From an uncultured Eubacteriales bacterium (GTDB lineage: Bacteria; Bacillota; Clostridia; Oscillospirales; Oscillospiraceae), in the NCBI GenBank assembly GCA_949293985.1, contig CASFFN010000005.1:114615-178614 (forward strand): a stretch of 64,000 nt of DNA. The letters run 5' to 3'. The notes below the pieces were generated by a model. The model was not told where the DNA came from, ran no database searches, and saw nothing but the letters and a program-made list of their open reading frames with translations. Each line of letters opens with the position of its first letter. The first letter of the stretch is position 1. The translations under genes were made by a program, and so were the position numbers. Shown here one piece after another: positions 43,341 to 52,006 of the stretch.

Positions 43341-43543
43341 TGCGCCGCCTCCATAATGGTAATTACCGTGGCGGGGCATTCCTTGGCGCACTTGCCGCAG
43401 CCTACGCATTTTTCTGTGTCTACCTGGGCGTAAAGTCCTTTGTAAACGGAGACGGCCGCCATGGGGCAGACCTTTACGCAGCAGCCGCAGGCCACGCACA
43501 GATTTTCGTCAACCTCAGCCTTTTTGGGCATTCGTTTCGCCAT
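43337..43543 (-). CDS. 2[4Fe-4S] ferredoxin
   Basis: A 68-residue protein with two perfect clusters, CVACGCCVKVCP and CVGCGKCAKECP. It heads the operon with the Fe-S membrane protein and the rhodanese lipoprotein and is the likely cytosolic electron donor. GGGAGG precedes the ATG. Confidence 0.95.
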   Translation of the reverse strand: MAKRMPKKAEVDENLCVACGCCVKVCPMAAVSVYKGLYAQVDTEKCVGCGKCAKECPATVITIMEAAQ

Positions 43544-43697
43544 AGAAAAACCTCCCGGATATTTTCTACAGTATACACCGGGAGGCGGTTTTCTTCCGTG
43601 ATAAAATCACACAGGAGCGGACTGATTCGCAGGTCAGCTGCCCGCTGGAGTTTTTGCATAAAACAAGAAAAATATTGAAAAAATTTTTTATAAAGGA

Positions 43698-43829
43698 TTG
43701 ACAAAGAATGGGGGATTGTGTATAATCGCATCTATGGTGGTTACCACCAAAGAATCCGACCCTGCGTTACAACCAGAAAATTTGGTAGGCTTTCACGGGG
43801 CGTCAACTAACCGAAGAGAGGTAAATTCC
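43698..43829 (+). promoter_or_regulatory. Consensus promoter and 100-base leader of the zinc-ribbon gene
   Basis: TTGACA (43698-43703) and TATAAT (43721-43726) are both perfect, with a 17-base spacer, making this the strongest-looking promoter in the window. The leader begins with the palindrome GGTGGTTACCACC (43736-43748) and ends with AGAGAGG before the ATG. Confidence 0.82.
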
Positions 43830-44108
43830 ATGTACGAAGACAAGACTTTAGTTTGCAAAGAGTGCGGCAACGAGTTCGTGTTCACCGCCGGTGAGCAGGA
43901 GTTCTACGCTGAGCGCGGCTTCCAGAACGAGCCCCAGCGCTGCAAGGCCTGCCGTGACGCTCGCAAGAACAGCGCCCGTGGTCCCCGTGAGTACTTCACT
44001 GCTACCTGTGCCAACTGCGGCGGCGAGGCCAAGGTTCCCTTCCAGCCTAAGTCCGACCGTCCTGTGTACTGCAGCGAGTGCTTCGCCAAGATGCGCAGCG
44101 AGGGCTAA
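43830..44108 (+). CDS. Small zinc-ribbon protein
   Basis: A 92-residue protein with four CxxC pairs (CKEC, CKAC, CANC, CSEC), giving two zinc ribbons separated by a basic linker (RDARKNSARGPREYF). It matches the probable zinc-ribbon family common in Clostridia, of unknown function. Codon use (many CGT, GCT, AAG) resembles ribosomal protein genes, and the promoter is perfect, so it is probably highly expressed. A terminator follows. Confidence 0.88.
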   Translation: MYEDKTLVCKECGNEFVFTAGEQEFYAERGFQNEPQRCKACRDARKNSARGPREYFTATCANCGGEAKVPFQPKSDRPVYCSECFAKMRSEG

Positions 44109-44120
44109 AAGCAAACAAAA

Positions 44121-44155
44121 TGGCGCAGATCCTTTTGGGGTCTGCGCTTTTTTTA
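44121..44155 (+). terminator. Terminator of the zinc-ribbon gene
   Basis: GCGCAGATCC pairs with GGGTCTGCGC, followed by seven T. Confidence 0.92.
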
Positions 44156-44186
44156 TCTGATTGTATCATCACAAGGAGGCAAAAAT

Positions 44187-45281
44187 ATGGCGGACATACA
44201 TGGGGAGAGCTACCTGGAGGTTTCCCTGGGAGCGCTGCGGGAAAATGCAAAGGCCATTGTGGAGTATGTGCAGGTGCCGGTAATCGGCGTTGTGAAGTGT
44301 GACGGCTACGGAATGTCCCTGGAGGCGGCGGCCCGGGCCTGGGTGGAGGCCGGAGCGGCCATGCTGGGGGTGTCCACACCCCGGGAGGCCCTGCATCTCC
44401 GCCGGGCAGGCTTTGACCAGGAGATGCTTCTCATGGCGCCGGTGGCGGATGAGGGGATTTTTTCTGACCTTCTGGAGCAGAATGTGATTTTCACCCTGTC
44501 CTCACTGGAAAACGCCCAGAACTACGCCCGGTGGGCGGCGGGAAAAACCGTCCGGGTGCATGTGGCGGTGGATACGGGCATGGGACGCTTCGGCATTCCC
44601 TGGCGGGAGGTTGACCGGCTGAAGGAGCTGTATGCCCAAAAGGGCTTTTCCTTTGAGGGGACTTTCTCCCACTTTGCCAAGGCCTTTGAGGCGGAATATC
44701 ACATTACCAAAACCCAGCTGGAGCGGTTTTTGCAGGTGACGCGGCAGCTCCGGGAGGCCGGGTGCCCCATTGGAATGCGGCACATGGCCAACAGTAACGC
44801 CGCCCTTCGCTTCCCCCAGACCCGGCTGGATGCGGTGCGGGTAGGCTCCGCCCTCACCGGGCGGCTGTTTCCCGAGCCTCCCATCCCCCTGCGCCCTGCC
44901 ACCCGGTACCTGGCTCAGGTGGTGGAATGCAAGACCCTCCAAAAGGGGGATACCACCGGCTACGCGGCGGTGTGCCGGGTGAAAAAAACCACCCGGGCAG
45001 CCATTGTGGCGGTGGGCAGCGAAAACGGCTACGGCTATGTGGGCGGCCCGGACGATTATGCCCTGCGGGATATGGTGTACTACTTCCGCCAGCTGTTCCG
45101 GCTGAGCCGGGAGCTGCCCTATGTGACTTATGCGGAGAAACGGCTGCCCCTGGTAGGCCGGGTAGGAAATCAGTACACCCTCTTTGACGCCTCCGGCTCC
45201 GATGTGCAGCCGGGGGACTATGTGGAGGCCCAGGTCCCCACGGTAATTCCCCGTACCAATCTGGTCTTTGTAGATGAATAA
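44187..45281 (+). CDS. Alanine racemase-family protein
   Basis: A 364-residue PLP enzyme of the Alr fold. The cofactor lysine is K37 in VIGVVKCDGYGMS, followed by the barrel segments DTGMGRFG and MANSNAALRFP. Alr interconverts L- and D-alanine for peptidoglycan. The second catalytic tyrosine motif, normally VGYG, reads TTGYAAV, and the insert ENGYGYVGGPDDY is unusual, so another amino acid substrate is possible. An AGGAGG-like site precedes the ATG. Confidence 0.82.
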   Translation: MADIHGESYLEVSLGALRENAKAIVEYVQVPVIGVVKCDGYGMSLEAAARAWVEAGAAMLGVSTPREALHLRRAGFDQEMLLMAPVADEGIFSDLLEQNVIFTLSSLENAQNYARWAAGKTVRVHVAVDTGMGRFGIPWREVDRLKELYAQKGFSFEGTFSHFAKAFEAEYHITKTQLERFLQVTRQLREAGCPIGMRHMANSNAALRFPQTRLDAVRVGSALTGRLFPEPPIPLRPATRYLAQVVECKTLQKGDTTGYAAVCRVKKTTRAAIVAVGSENGYGYVGGPDDYALRDMVYYFRQLFRLSRELPYVTYAEKRLPLVGRVGNQYTLFDASGSDVQPGDYVEAQVPTVIPRTNLVFVDE

Positions 45282-45288
45282 GCCTCAG

Positions 45289-45327
45289 GGCCCATTGCAA
45301 AACGCTCATTTTGCAATGGGTCCTTTC
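45289..45327 (+). terminator. Terminator after the alanine racemase homologue
   Basis: CCCATTGCAAAA pairs with TTTTGCAATGGG, followed by TCCTTT. Confidence 0.88.
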
Positions 45328-45338
45328 TAGCACCCAAA

Positions 45339-45426
45339 GGCTCCCTTGTGAAAGGGAGCTGGCACGGCGTAGTCGTGACTGAGGGATTCCACAGTAGGCA
45401 CTTCCCAAGGTACAAACCGATGTGAA
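45339..45426 (+). repeat. S-type hairpin repeat (copy S5)
   Basis: Hairpin I is GCTCCCTTGTGAAAGGGAGC. Hairpin II arms GGCACGGC and GTCGTGAC differ from other copies yet mostly pair. TGAGGGATTCCACAG follows. It is paired with L5 directly downstream. Confidence 0.85.
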
Positions 45427-45436
45427 GTGGCAAAAG

Positions 45437-45702
45437 CCCATAGCTCCCTCCGGGAGGGAGCTGGCGCCGAAGGCGTCTGAGGGAGCCAGCGGGCGGTGCA
45501 GTTCCGGTTTGCTTTGGGGTGGTACTTGCTCATAATCACCGATACCCTATGCCCGTTATACCGAGCGCTTTCTTGGGATGGGGTACAGGAAATTTTATAG
45601 CCCTGGGGAGGTTCTGACTCTGGTGCTTGAATTGGTTTTCTTCCCGCTGGCTCCCTCCGTCTTGGGGCTGCGCCCCAAGCCACCTCCCTCCCGGAGGGAG
45701 GT
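45437..45702 (+). repeat. L-type modular hairpin repeat (copy L5)
   Basis: It starts CCCATAGCTCCCTCC, with hairpin II GGCGCC/GGCGTC, a diverged central part (CACCGATACCCTATGCC), CTTGGGGCTGCGCCCCAAG and the terminal hairpin. Confidence 0.85.
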
Positions 45703-45726
45703 ATAAACGAAGCCCTCTGCAAGGTA

Positions 45727-45882
45727 ACGATACCGGGCAGATTCAGGGAATAGGGAATAGGTAATAGGTTCGGCGGACAAGCCACCGATACCGGGCGATG
45801 GAAGGGCAGGAACGATTTGCAGAAGATTTCCGTGCGAAAATGTCTGCGGCGACTCGCCGCCGGGCGCTGCCCACCGGAGAGT
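45727..45882 (+). repeat. C-type repeat with short tandem array
   Basis: A half unit ACGATACCGGGCA is followed by a GGGAATA-like heptamer run (45747-45770), then a full C unit with CCGATACCGGGCG, ACGATTTGCAGAAG and CCGTGCG and a GGCGACTCGCCGCC hairpin. Its layout matches that at 7531-7666. Confidence 0.8.
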
Positions 45883-45957
45883 TTACAAAAAATTCCTTTG
45901 CCTAACAGGGAATTGTGGGATATAGTATAAATAGGAAATTATCAGGAGGTGGCAACT

Positions 45958-47553
45958 GTGCGCATTCAATTTATCGGCGCGACCCATGAAGTGACCGGCA
46001 GCTGCACGCTGCTGGAGGTCTGCGGCAAGCAATACCTGGTGGACTGCGGTATGGAGCAGGGGAAGGATACTTTTGAAAATGTACCCTTGCCTGTTTCCGC
46101 CGGGGAGATTCAGGCGGTTTTTTTGACCCACGCCCACATTGACCATTCCGGTATGCTGCCCAAGCTCTACAAAGACGGCTTCCGGGGCTCTATCTATGCC
46201 ACGGAAGCCACCTGCGACCTGTGTGACATTATGCTGAGGGACTCCGCCCACATCCAGATGTCCGAGGCGGAGTGGCAGAACCGGAAGGCCCAGCGTGCCG
46301 GAGAGGATTTGGTTGAGCCGGTGTATGATTTGAACGACGCCATCGGCGCCATCTCCTGCTTCCGCAGGTGCCATTACGGCGAGCTGATTCATATGGCGGA
46401 GGGCATTGAAATCCGGTTTACGGACGTGGGACACCTGCTGGGCTCCGCCTGTATCGAGATGTGGCTGAAGGAGGATGACGAGACCCGGAAAATCGTGTTC
46501 AGCGGGGATGTGGGCAACACCAACCAGCCCCTCATCAACGATCCCCAGCCCGTAGCCCATACGGACTACCTGATGATTGAATCCACCTACGGAAACCGGC
46601 TTCACGAAAAGCCCAAGGATACGCTGGAGGAGCTGGCGGAGATTATCAAAACCACCCTGGACCGGGGCGGCAATGTGGTGATTCCCTCCTTTGCGGTGGG
46701 CAGAACCCAGGAGATGCTCTATGCCATCCGGCAGATTCACCACAAGGGGCTTCTTCCGGAATACCCCGAGTTTCCTGTGTATGTAGACAGTCCTCTGGCG
46801 GTGGAGGCGACGGGCATTTTCCTCCAATGCGACCAAAGCTGCTTTGATGAGGAAACCCTGGCGCTGGTACGGGAGGGCGTCAACCCCATCTGGTTCCCGG
46901 GGGTCACCCTTTCCGTCACCTCGGAGGAGTCCAAGGCCATCAACTTTGACCCCCGGCCCAAGGTGATTCTCTCTGCCAGCGGTATGTGCGAGGCCGGCAG
47001 AATCCGCCACCATCTGAAGCACAATCTCTGGAGTGAGAAGAATACCATTTTGTTCGTAGGCTACCAGGCGGAAGGCTCCCTGGGCAGAAGGCTTTTGCAG
47101 GGGGTTCCCTCCGTAAAGCTCTTTGGGGAGGAAATCGCGGTGAACGCCCAGATTCGGGAGCTTCACGGCACCAGCGGCCACGCCGACCAGGCGGGACTGC
47201 TTGCCTGGCTGGAGGGTTTCCGGGAAAAGCCCCAGATGGTATTTATAAACCACGGAGACGATGAATCCTGTACCGCCTTCCGGAACCTGCTGCGGCAGAA
47301 GGGCTATGCCGCTGAGGCGCCTTTCAGCGGCATGGAGTACGACCTGATAACCGGCCGGATGACCGCCTACCGGGATGGCATCCCGGTGAAGCGGGACCAG
47401 AAAGCCCAGTCCCGGGCTCAGGCGGTATACGCGGAGCTGCTGGCGGCGGCGGAGGCCCTTCTGGCTCTGGCGAAGAAATGCAAGGGCCGCACCAATAAGG
47501 ATTTGGCGAAATTCACCGCTCAGATTCGCAATCTCATAGAAAAGTGGAAGTAA
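45958..47553 (+). CDS. Beta-CASP metallo-beta-lactamase RNA-processing exonuclease-like protein
   Basis: A 531-residue protein of the CPSF73/Ysh1-like group: metal site HAHIDHSG (H58 onward), GHLLGSACIEM, FSGDVG, beta-CASP segment with SFAVGRTQEM and SASGMCEAGRI, and a C-terminal RMMBL domain (GTSGHADQAGLLAWL). Relatives are RNA endo/exonucleases. The start is GTG 45958, because AGGAGG (45944-45949) lies eight bases upstream and the family begins MRIQFIGA; the GTG at 45949 overlaps that site. Confidence 0.92.
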   Translation: MRIQFIGATHEVTGSCTLLEVCGKQYLVDCGMEQGKDTFENVPLPVSAGEIQAVFLTHAHIDHSGMLPKLYKDGFRGSIYATEATCDLCDIMLRDSAHIQMSEAEWQNRKAQRAGEDLVEPVYDLNDAIGAISCFRRCHYGELIHMAEGIEIRFTDVGHLLGSACIEMWLKEDDETRKIVFSGDVGNTNQPLINDPQPVAHTDYLMIESTYGNRLHEKPKDTLEELAEIIKTTLDRGGNVVIPSFAVGRTQEMLYAIRQIHHKGLLPEYPEFPVYVDSPLAVEATGIFLQCDQSCFDEETLALVREGVNPIWFPGVTLSVTSEESKAINFDPRPKVILSASGMCEAGRIRHHLKHNLWSEKNTILFVGYQAEGSLGRRLLQGVPSVKLFGEEIAVNAQIRELHGTSGHADQAGLLAWLEGFREKPQMVFINHGDDESCTAFRNLLRQKGYAAEAPFSGMEYDLITGRMTAYRDGIPVKRDQKAQSRAQAVYAELLAAAEALLALAKKCKGRTNKDLAKFTAQIRNLIEKWK

Positions 47554-47601
47554 TCCCATGAAAAACACCCATGGAAGTTCCATCCTTCCATGGGTGTCTA
47601 T

Positions 47602-48384
47602 TCACATCCGGGCAGCGCCCGCGGCTTTGAGCTGCAATTGGAGCTTGTCCGCGATGAGGGCGATAAATTCGGAATTGGTGGGCTTTCCTTTGGTGTTGGA
47701 TACGGTGTAGCCGAAAAACCGCTGCAAGGTATCCAAATCCCCTCTGTCCCAGGCCACCTCGATGGCGTGGCGGATGGCCCGCTCCACCCGGCTTGGGGTA
47801 GTCTGGAAAGTCTTGGCCACCTGGGGGTACAGCACCTTGGTGATGGCGTTGATCACATCCATATCTCCCACGGCGATGATGATGGCCTCCCGGAGGTACT
47901 GATAGCCCTTGATATGGGCGGGAACGCCGATTTCGTGGATGATGTTGGTGACCATGGTTTCGATGTTGGGCTGTCCGGACTGCTTGGGGTGCAGCACCTT
48001 GGTCTGCTGGGAATCCCCCCGGATTTCCTGGAGCCGTTCTACCAGGGCGTCCATATCGCAGGGCTTCAGCATCAGATACCGCACTCCCAAATTGGCACTG
48101 GCGGAAGCCACATAGTCGGTGATAAATCCGGATGTAGCCAGCACCACGGGGCGACGCTCCATGGAACTGAGGGCCTTCAGGACGGAGATGCCGTCCTTCT
48201 TTGCCAGCATCAAATCCAGAACCAGAATGTCCGGTTTCCGCTGGGAAACCAGAAGCACCGCCTGTTCTCCTTCGTTGGCGGTACCCACTACCTGAAAGGC
48301 CTCGGTCTTTTCCAGAGCTGCCGTCAGATAGCTGCAAAAATCCTCTGAATTGTCTGCAATAATAACACTTGTTCGATGATCCAT
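47602..48384 (-). CDS. spo0A: Sporulation master regulator Spo0A
   Basis: A 260-residue response regulator. The receiver domain has the phosphoacceptor D57 ([15 protein letters not shown]) and a lysine in YLMLKPCD. The C-terminal Spo0A DNA-binding domain includes [39 protein letters not shown] and [10 protein letters not shown]. Its presence indicates a sporulation lineage. ATG 48382-48384 follows AGAGG. 0A-box-like sites lie upstream. It converges with the nuclease gene. Confidence 0.98.
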   Translation of the reverse strand: MDHRTSVIIADNSEDFCSYLTAALEKTEAFQVVGTANEGEQAVLLVSQRKPDILVLDLMLAKKDGISVLKALSSMERRPVVLATSGFITDYVASASANLGVRYLMLKPCDMDALVERLQEIRGDSQQTKVLHPKQSGQPNIETMVTNIIHEIGVPAHIKGYQYLREAIIIAVGDMDVINAITKVLYPQVAKTFQTTPSRVERAIRHAIEVAWDRGDLDTLQRFFGYTVSNTKGKPTNSEFIALIADKLQLQLKAAGAARM

Positions 48385-48506
48385 AACTTCCTCTCCTGAC
48401 TTCTGAAGATTGCTCTCCCTTCTGTGGCAGGCGACCCCGCCTGATTTGCGACAAATATAATTTAGCATAATAGAGCATATTTTGCAAGGACAAACAGAAA
48501 CAATCG

Positions 48507-48563
48507 CTCGACAAAAATAACGGGATTTTGCGCTAAAATGTTAAAATTCTAAACAATTCGACA
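48507..48563. promoter_or_regulatory. Putative 0A boxes between spo0A and pepF
   Basis: TTCGACA at 48557-48563 is the exact reverse complement of the 0A box TGTCGAA, and CTCGACA at 48507-48513 differs by one base. They may mediate Spo0A autoregulation. Sites this short also occur by chance. Confidence 0.5.
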
Positions 48564-48585
48564 ACAATCGCATTGTGGATAAATT

Positions 48586-48626
48586 CTGCCCGCCAAGTTG
48601 ACGAAGGCGGGCAGATGTTATACAAT
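48586..48626 (+). promoter_or_regulatory. Promoter of pepF with inverted repeat around the -35 box
   Basis: TTGACG (48598-48603) and TACAAT (48621-48626) have a 17-base spacer. The perfect nine-base inverted repeat CTGCCCGCC (48586-48594) / GGCGGGCAG (48606-48614) encloses the -35 box, as a repressor operator would. Confidence 0.72.
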
Positions 48627-48655
48627 GGAGAAAACTTTTTTGGAGGAAATGTGCC

Positions 48656-50410
48656 ATGAATGAAGTATGGAATCTGGAGCCCATCTACAAGGGCTTCTCT
48701 GACCCCGCCTTTGCCCGGGACTATGAAGCTCTCAAAGCCCTGGTGCAGAAACTGAAAACTTTTTCCGGTGAGCTGGAGGGCATGGAGCCTCTGGCGGGGC
48801 TTACCCGGGGCGTTGCCCTGTCGGAGGAGCTGACCGACCTGGTGAACAAGCTTGCAGAGTATGCCAGCCTGCGTCAGTCTGCCGACACCCGGGACCAGGA
48901 GGCCGGCTCCCGGATGGGCCGGATTATGGCCCTTTGCAGCGACGCCGCCGCGCCTCTGGCGGCTTTCTCCCAGTGGGCCAGCAGCCTTCAGAACCTTCAG
49001 GAGCTGGTGGCAGGGGACGAGAACCTCCGGGACTATGCCTACTATTTTGAAAACCTGAAAAAGTCCAGCCGGTATCTGCTTCCCGGGATGGGGGAGGAGA
49101 TTATGGCCCGGATGGAGCTCTCCGGCGGCAGCGCCTGGGCAGACCTTCACTCCTACATCACCAGCACCCTGCCGGTAAAATACCGGGATAAGACCATTAA
49201 CCTCTCTGCGGTGCGGAACCTGGCCTACGATGAGGACGCCCAGGTGCGGAAGGATGCCTATGAGGCGGAGCTGGCGGCATACCCTGCCATCCGGGACTCC
49301 GCTGCCTTTGCCCTGAACTCCATCAAGCTGGAAACCATCAGCGACTGCAAGCTCCGGGGCTACGCCTCCCCCCTGGACCGGACCCTGGAAAACTCCCACA
49401 TGGAGAGAAAGACCCTTGCCGCCATGCTGGAGGCCATGGACGAGTACCTGCCCAAATTCTGGCAGTACCTGAAGGCCAAGGGCAAGGCTCTGGGGCATGA
49501 AAACGGCCTGCCCTGGTACGATTTGTTCGCCCCCATGGGTAAGGCTTCCACCCGGTTTACCACGGAGGATGCCCGGGATTACCTGGTGGAGCTGTTCTCC
49601 GGCTTTGACCAGGAGCTGGCGGACATGGTGGCCAAGGCCTTTGACGAGGCCTGGATTGACTTCTACCCCAGAGACGGCAAGGTGGGCGGTGCTTTCTGCG
49701 CCGGAGTGGAGTGCCTGGGAGAAAGCCGGATTCTCACCAATTTTGACGGTCTCTTTACGGATGTGGTGACCCTGGCCCACGAGCTGGGACACGCCTTCCA
49801 CAACCAGTGCATCCGCAGCCACCGTCCTTTGAACCACGACTATTCCATGCCCGTGGCGGAGACCGCCTCCACCTTCAATGAGTGCGTTGTGATGGCTGCC
49901 GCCATTGCCGGTGCCAAGGATACCCAGGAGCGGCTGGCCCTCATTGAATCCCAGCTTCAGGACGCGACCCAAATCATCTGCGATATTTATTCCCGCTACC
50001 GCTTTGAGACTATGGTGTTTGCAAACCGGGAGCAGGACTTCATGCACGCCGACACCCTGTGCGGCTTCATGGAAAAGGCCCAGAAGGAATCCTACGGCGA
50101 CGGCCTGGATCCCCAATACCTCCACCCCTATATGTGGGTGTGCAAGGGTCACTACTATGGCCCCACCTTCTATAACTTCCCCTACGCCTTCGGCGGCCTC
50201 TTCGCCCGGGGTCTGTACGCCCAGTACCAGCAGGAGGGACAGGCTTTCGTGCCCAAGTACAAAAAGCTCCTGTATACCACCCCTGTTGCCAGCGTGGAGG
50301 ATACGGCCAAGGTGGCGGGCATCGACCTGGGAGACAAGAACTTCTGGCGCAGCGCCTTGCAGACCATCGCCGACCAGATTGAACTGTTCTGCCAGCTGAT
50401 TGGAGAGTAA
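48656..50410 (+). CDS. pepF: Oligoendopeptidase F-type M3 peptidase
   Basis: A 584-residue cytosolic zinc peptidase that degrades oligopeptides. The zinc motif HELGHAFHNQ and the downstream glutamate in ETASTFNEC are as in PepF. AGGAGG-like GGAGGAAA precedes the ATG. It is followed three bases later by an M18 aminopeptidase, so the two form a peptide-degradation operon. Confidence 0.95.
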   Translation: MNEVWNLEPIYKGFSDPAFARDYEALKALVQKLKTFSGELEGMEPLAGLTRGVALSEELTDLVNKLAEYASLRQSADTRDQEAGSRMGRIMALCSDAAAPLAAFSQWASSLQNLQELVAGDENLRDYAYYFENLKKSSRYLLPGMGEEIMARMELSGGSAWADLHSYITSTLPVKYRDKTINLSAVRNLAYDEDAQVRKDAYEAELAAYPAIRDSAAFALNSIKLETISDCKLRGYASPLDRTLENSHMERKTLAAMLEAMDEYLPKFWQYLKAKGKALGHENGLPWYDLFAPMGKASTRFTTEDARDYLVELFSGFDQELADMVAKAFDEAWIDFYPRDGKVGGAFCAGVECLGESRILTNFDGLFTDVVTLAHELGHAFHNQCIRSHRPLNHDYSMPVAETASTFNECVVMAAAIAGAKDTQERLALIESQLQDATQIICDIYSRYRFETMVFANREQDFMHADTLCGFMEKAQKESYGDGLDPQYLHPYMWVCKGHYYGPTFYNFPYAFGGLFARGLYAQYQQEGQAFVPKYKKLLYTTPVASVEDTAKVAGIDLGDKNFWRSALQTIADQIELFCQLIGE

Positions 50411-50413
50411 ACT

Positions 50414-51694
50414 ATGGGAAAAATTTCCGAACTGAGAAACTTTTTGGACAGCGCCCACAGTGTCTACCATGCCGTTGCCGGTCTTGTGTGGGATTTGGAG
50501 GCGGCGGGCTACACCTGTCTGGGGGAAGGGGACTGCTGGGAGCTGATTCCCGGAGGAAAGTATTACCTGACCCGGGGCGGCAGCGCTTTGGTTGCTTTCC
50601 GGGTGCCGGAAACCACCCCCGCCGGATTTTTGATGAGCGCCAGCCATTCCGACCGCCCTACCTTCAAGGTGAAGGAAAACGGAGAGCTTACCGGCGACTA
50701 TACCCGCCTTTCCGTGGAGAAATACGGCGGAATGCTCATGGGTACCTGGCTGGACAGACCCCTGTCCATAGCGGGACGGGTGCTGGTGGATACCCCTGCC
50801 GGGGTGGAGAGCCGGCTTCTGGACATCGACCGGGATCTGCTCCTCATTCCCAGCGTGGCCATCCACATGAACCGGAAAGCCAATGAGGGCTATGCCTGGA
50901 ACCCGGCGGTGGATACCCTGCCCCTGCTGGGGGGCAGGGACGGCGCCGGGAAGCTCCGGGAACTTCTGGAAAAGGCCGCCGGTGGCAAGGTACTGGGCCA
51001 TGATTTGTACCTGTATGTCCGGCAAAAGTCCTCTATTTGGGGACTTTCGGAGGAGTTTTTGTCCGCTCCGGCGCTGGATGACCTGGCCTGCGCCTGGGGC
51101 TGCACCCAGGGCTTCCTGAACGCAAAGGACAGCGGGAGCCTGCCGCTCCTGTGCGTGTTTGACAGCGAGGAGGTAGGCTCCAGCTCCGTTCAGGGCGCGG
51201 CCTCCTGCCTGCTGGAAAGTGTGCTGGGAAGAATCTGTGTCGGCCTGGGATTGGATAAGGAACGGATGCTCAGCAATTCCTTCATGGTGTCGGCGGACAA
51301 CGCCCACGCCATCCACCCCAACCACCCGGAGTATGCCGACGCCCGGAACGCCCCGGTGCTGGGTGGGGGCGTGGTGCTGAAATTCAACGCCAACCAGCGC
51401 TATACCACCGACGGCGTATCCGCCGCGCTGTTCCGAAAGGTGTGCGGGAAAGCTTCGGTGCCGGTGCAGACCTACTACAACCGGGCAGACCTGCCCGGCG
51501 GCTCCACCCTGGGCAATATCTCTTTGTCCCACGTGTCCGTGCCCACCGCCGACATCGGCCTGCCTCAGCTGGCCATGCACGCAAGCGTGGAGACCATGGC
51601 GGCAGCGGATGTGACCTATCTGGTGGAAGCCATGACCGGCTACTACGGCAGCACCCTTACCTGCCAGCGGGACGGCAGCTACATCCTGGCATAA
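50414..51694 (+). CDS. M18 family aminopeptidase
   Basis: A 426-residue cytosolic aminopeptidase of the aspartyl-aminopeptidase family. Metal-binding motifs are SASHSDRPTFKVK, ALDDLACAWG, FDSEEVGSSS and VSADNAHAIHPN, with the final histidine in LAMHASVETM. It lies in an operon with pepF and would release N-terminal acidic residues from the peptides PepF makes. Confidence 0.95.
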   Translation: MGKISELRNFLDSAHSVYHAVAGLVWDLEAAGYTCLGEGDCWELIPGGKYYLTRGGSALVAFRVPETTPAGFLMSASHSDRPTFKVKENGELTGDYTRLSVEKYGGMLMGTWLDRPLSIAGRVLVDTPAGVESRLLDIDRDLLLIPSVAIHMNRKANEGYAWNPAVDTLPLLGGRDGAGKLRELLEKAAGGKVLGHDLYLYVRQKSSIWGLSEEFLSAPALDDLACAWGCTQGFLNAKDSGSLPLLCVFDSEEVGSSSVQGAASCLLESVLGRICVGLGLDKERMLSNSFMVSADNAHAIHPNHPEYADARNAPVLGGGVVLKFNANQRYTTDGVSAALFRKVCGKASVPVQTYYNRADLPGGSTLGNISLSHVSVPTADIGLPQLAMHASVETMAAADVTYLVEAMTGYYGSTLTCQRDGSYILA

Positions 51695-51699
51695 CCCCA

Positions 51700-51727
51700 T
51701 CCCCCGGAGTTTCCTCCGGGGATTTTT
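51700..51727 (+). terminator. Terminator of the pepF-M18 operon
   Basis: CCCCGGAG pairs with CTCCGGGG, followed by ATTTTTG. Confidence 0.88.
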
Positions 51728-51794
51728 GTTGAATCTACACAAAAACAACCGTCGATTTTTGGGGGCAAACCCGGATATTGTTGCAAAAATCGCC

Positions 51795-51823
51795 TTGCAA
51801 CCCTCTGGAAAATATGATAAAAT
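51795..51823 (+). promoter_or_regulatory. Promoter of the sugar ABC ATPase gene
   Basis: TTGCAA (51795-51800) and TAAAAT (51818-51823) are spaced 17 bases, giving a leader of roughly 175 bases. Confidence 0.7.
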
Positions 51824-51887
51824 TCCCCTATCCGGGCATTGTGTGTCTACTCCACAAAATAGGCCCACGATGTAATAAAAGGAGGAT

Positions 51888-52000
51888 ATGTTAACCCCGT
51901 CTGACTCACGGTGCGGCAGTGTGGAGACCTGTCGTAATACTGACCGTGGCAAGCCCGCGGCAGCGAGAGCATACGCGAGGAGTCGGTATGCTTAGAGTCA
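51888..52000 (+). promoter_or_regulatory. Structured leader with a 35-codon upstream ORF before the ABC ATPase
   Basis: AAGGAGG (51879-51885) leads into ATG 51888 and an open frame ending TAG 51993-51995, 11 bases before the ATPase start. The same stretch folds as CACGGT/ACCGTG enclosing CGGCAG/CTGTCG, then GCATAC/GTATGC around GAGGAG. The ATPase start itself lacks a good binding site, so translation may depend on this leader. Confidence 0.55.
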
Positions 52001-52006
52001 AAATGT

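Noticed and set aside
48533..51952. A 1139-codon minus-strand frame opposite pepF and the M18 peptidase
   Set aside because: It is a shadow of two convincing genes and spans their terminator and promoter.
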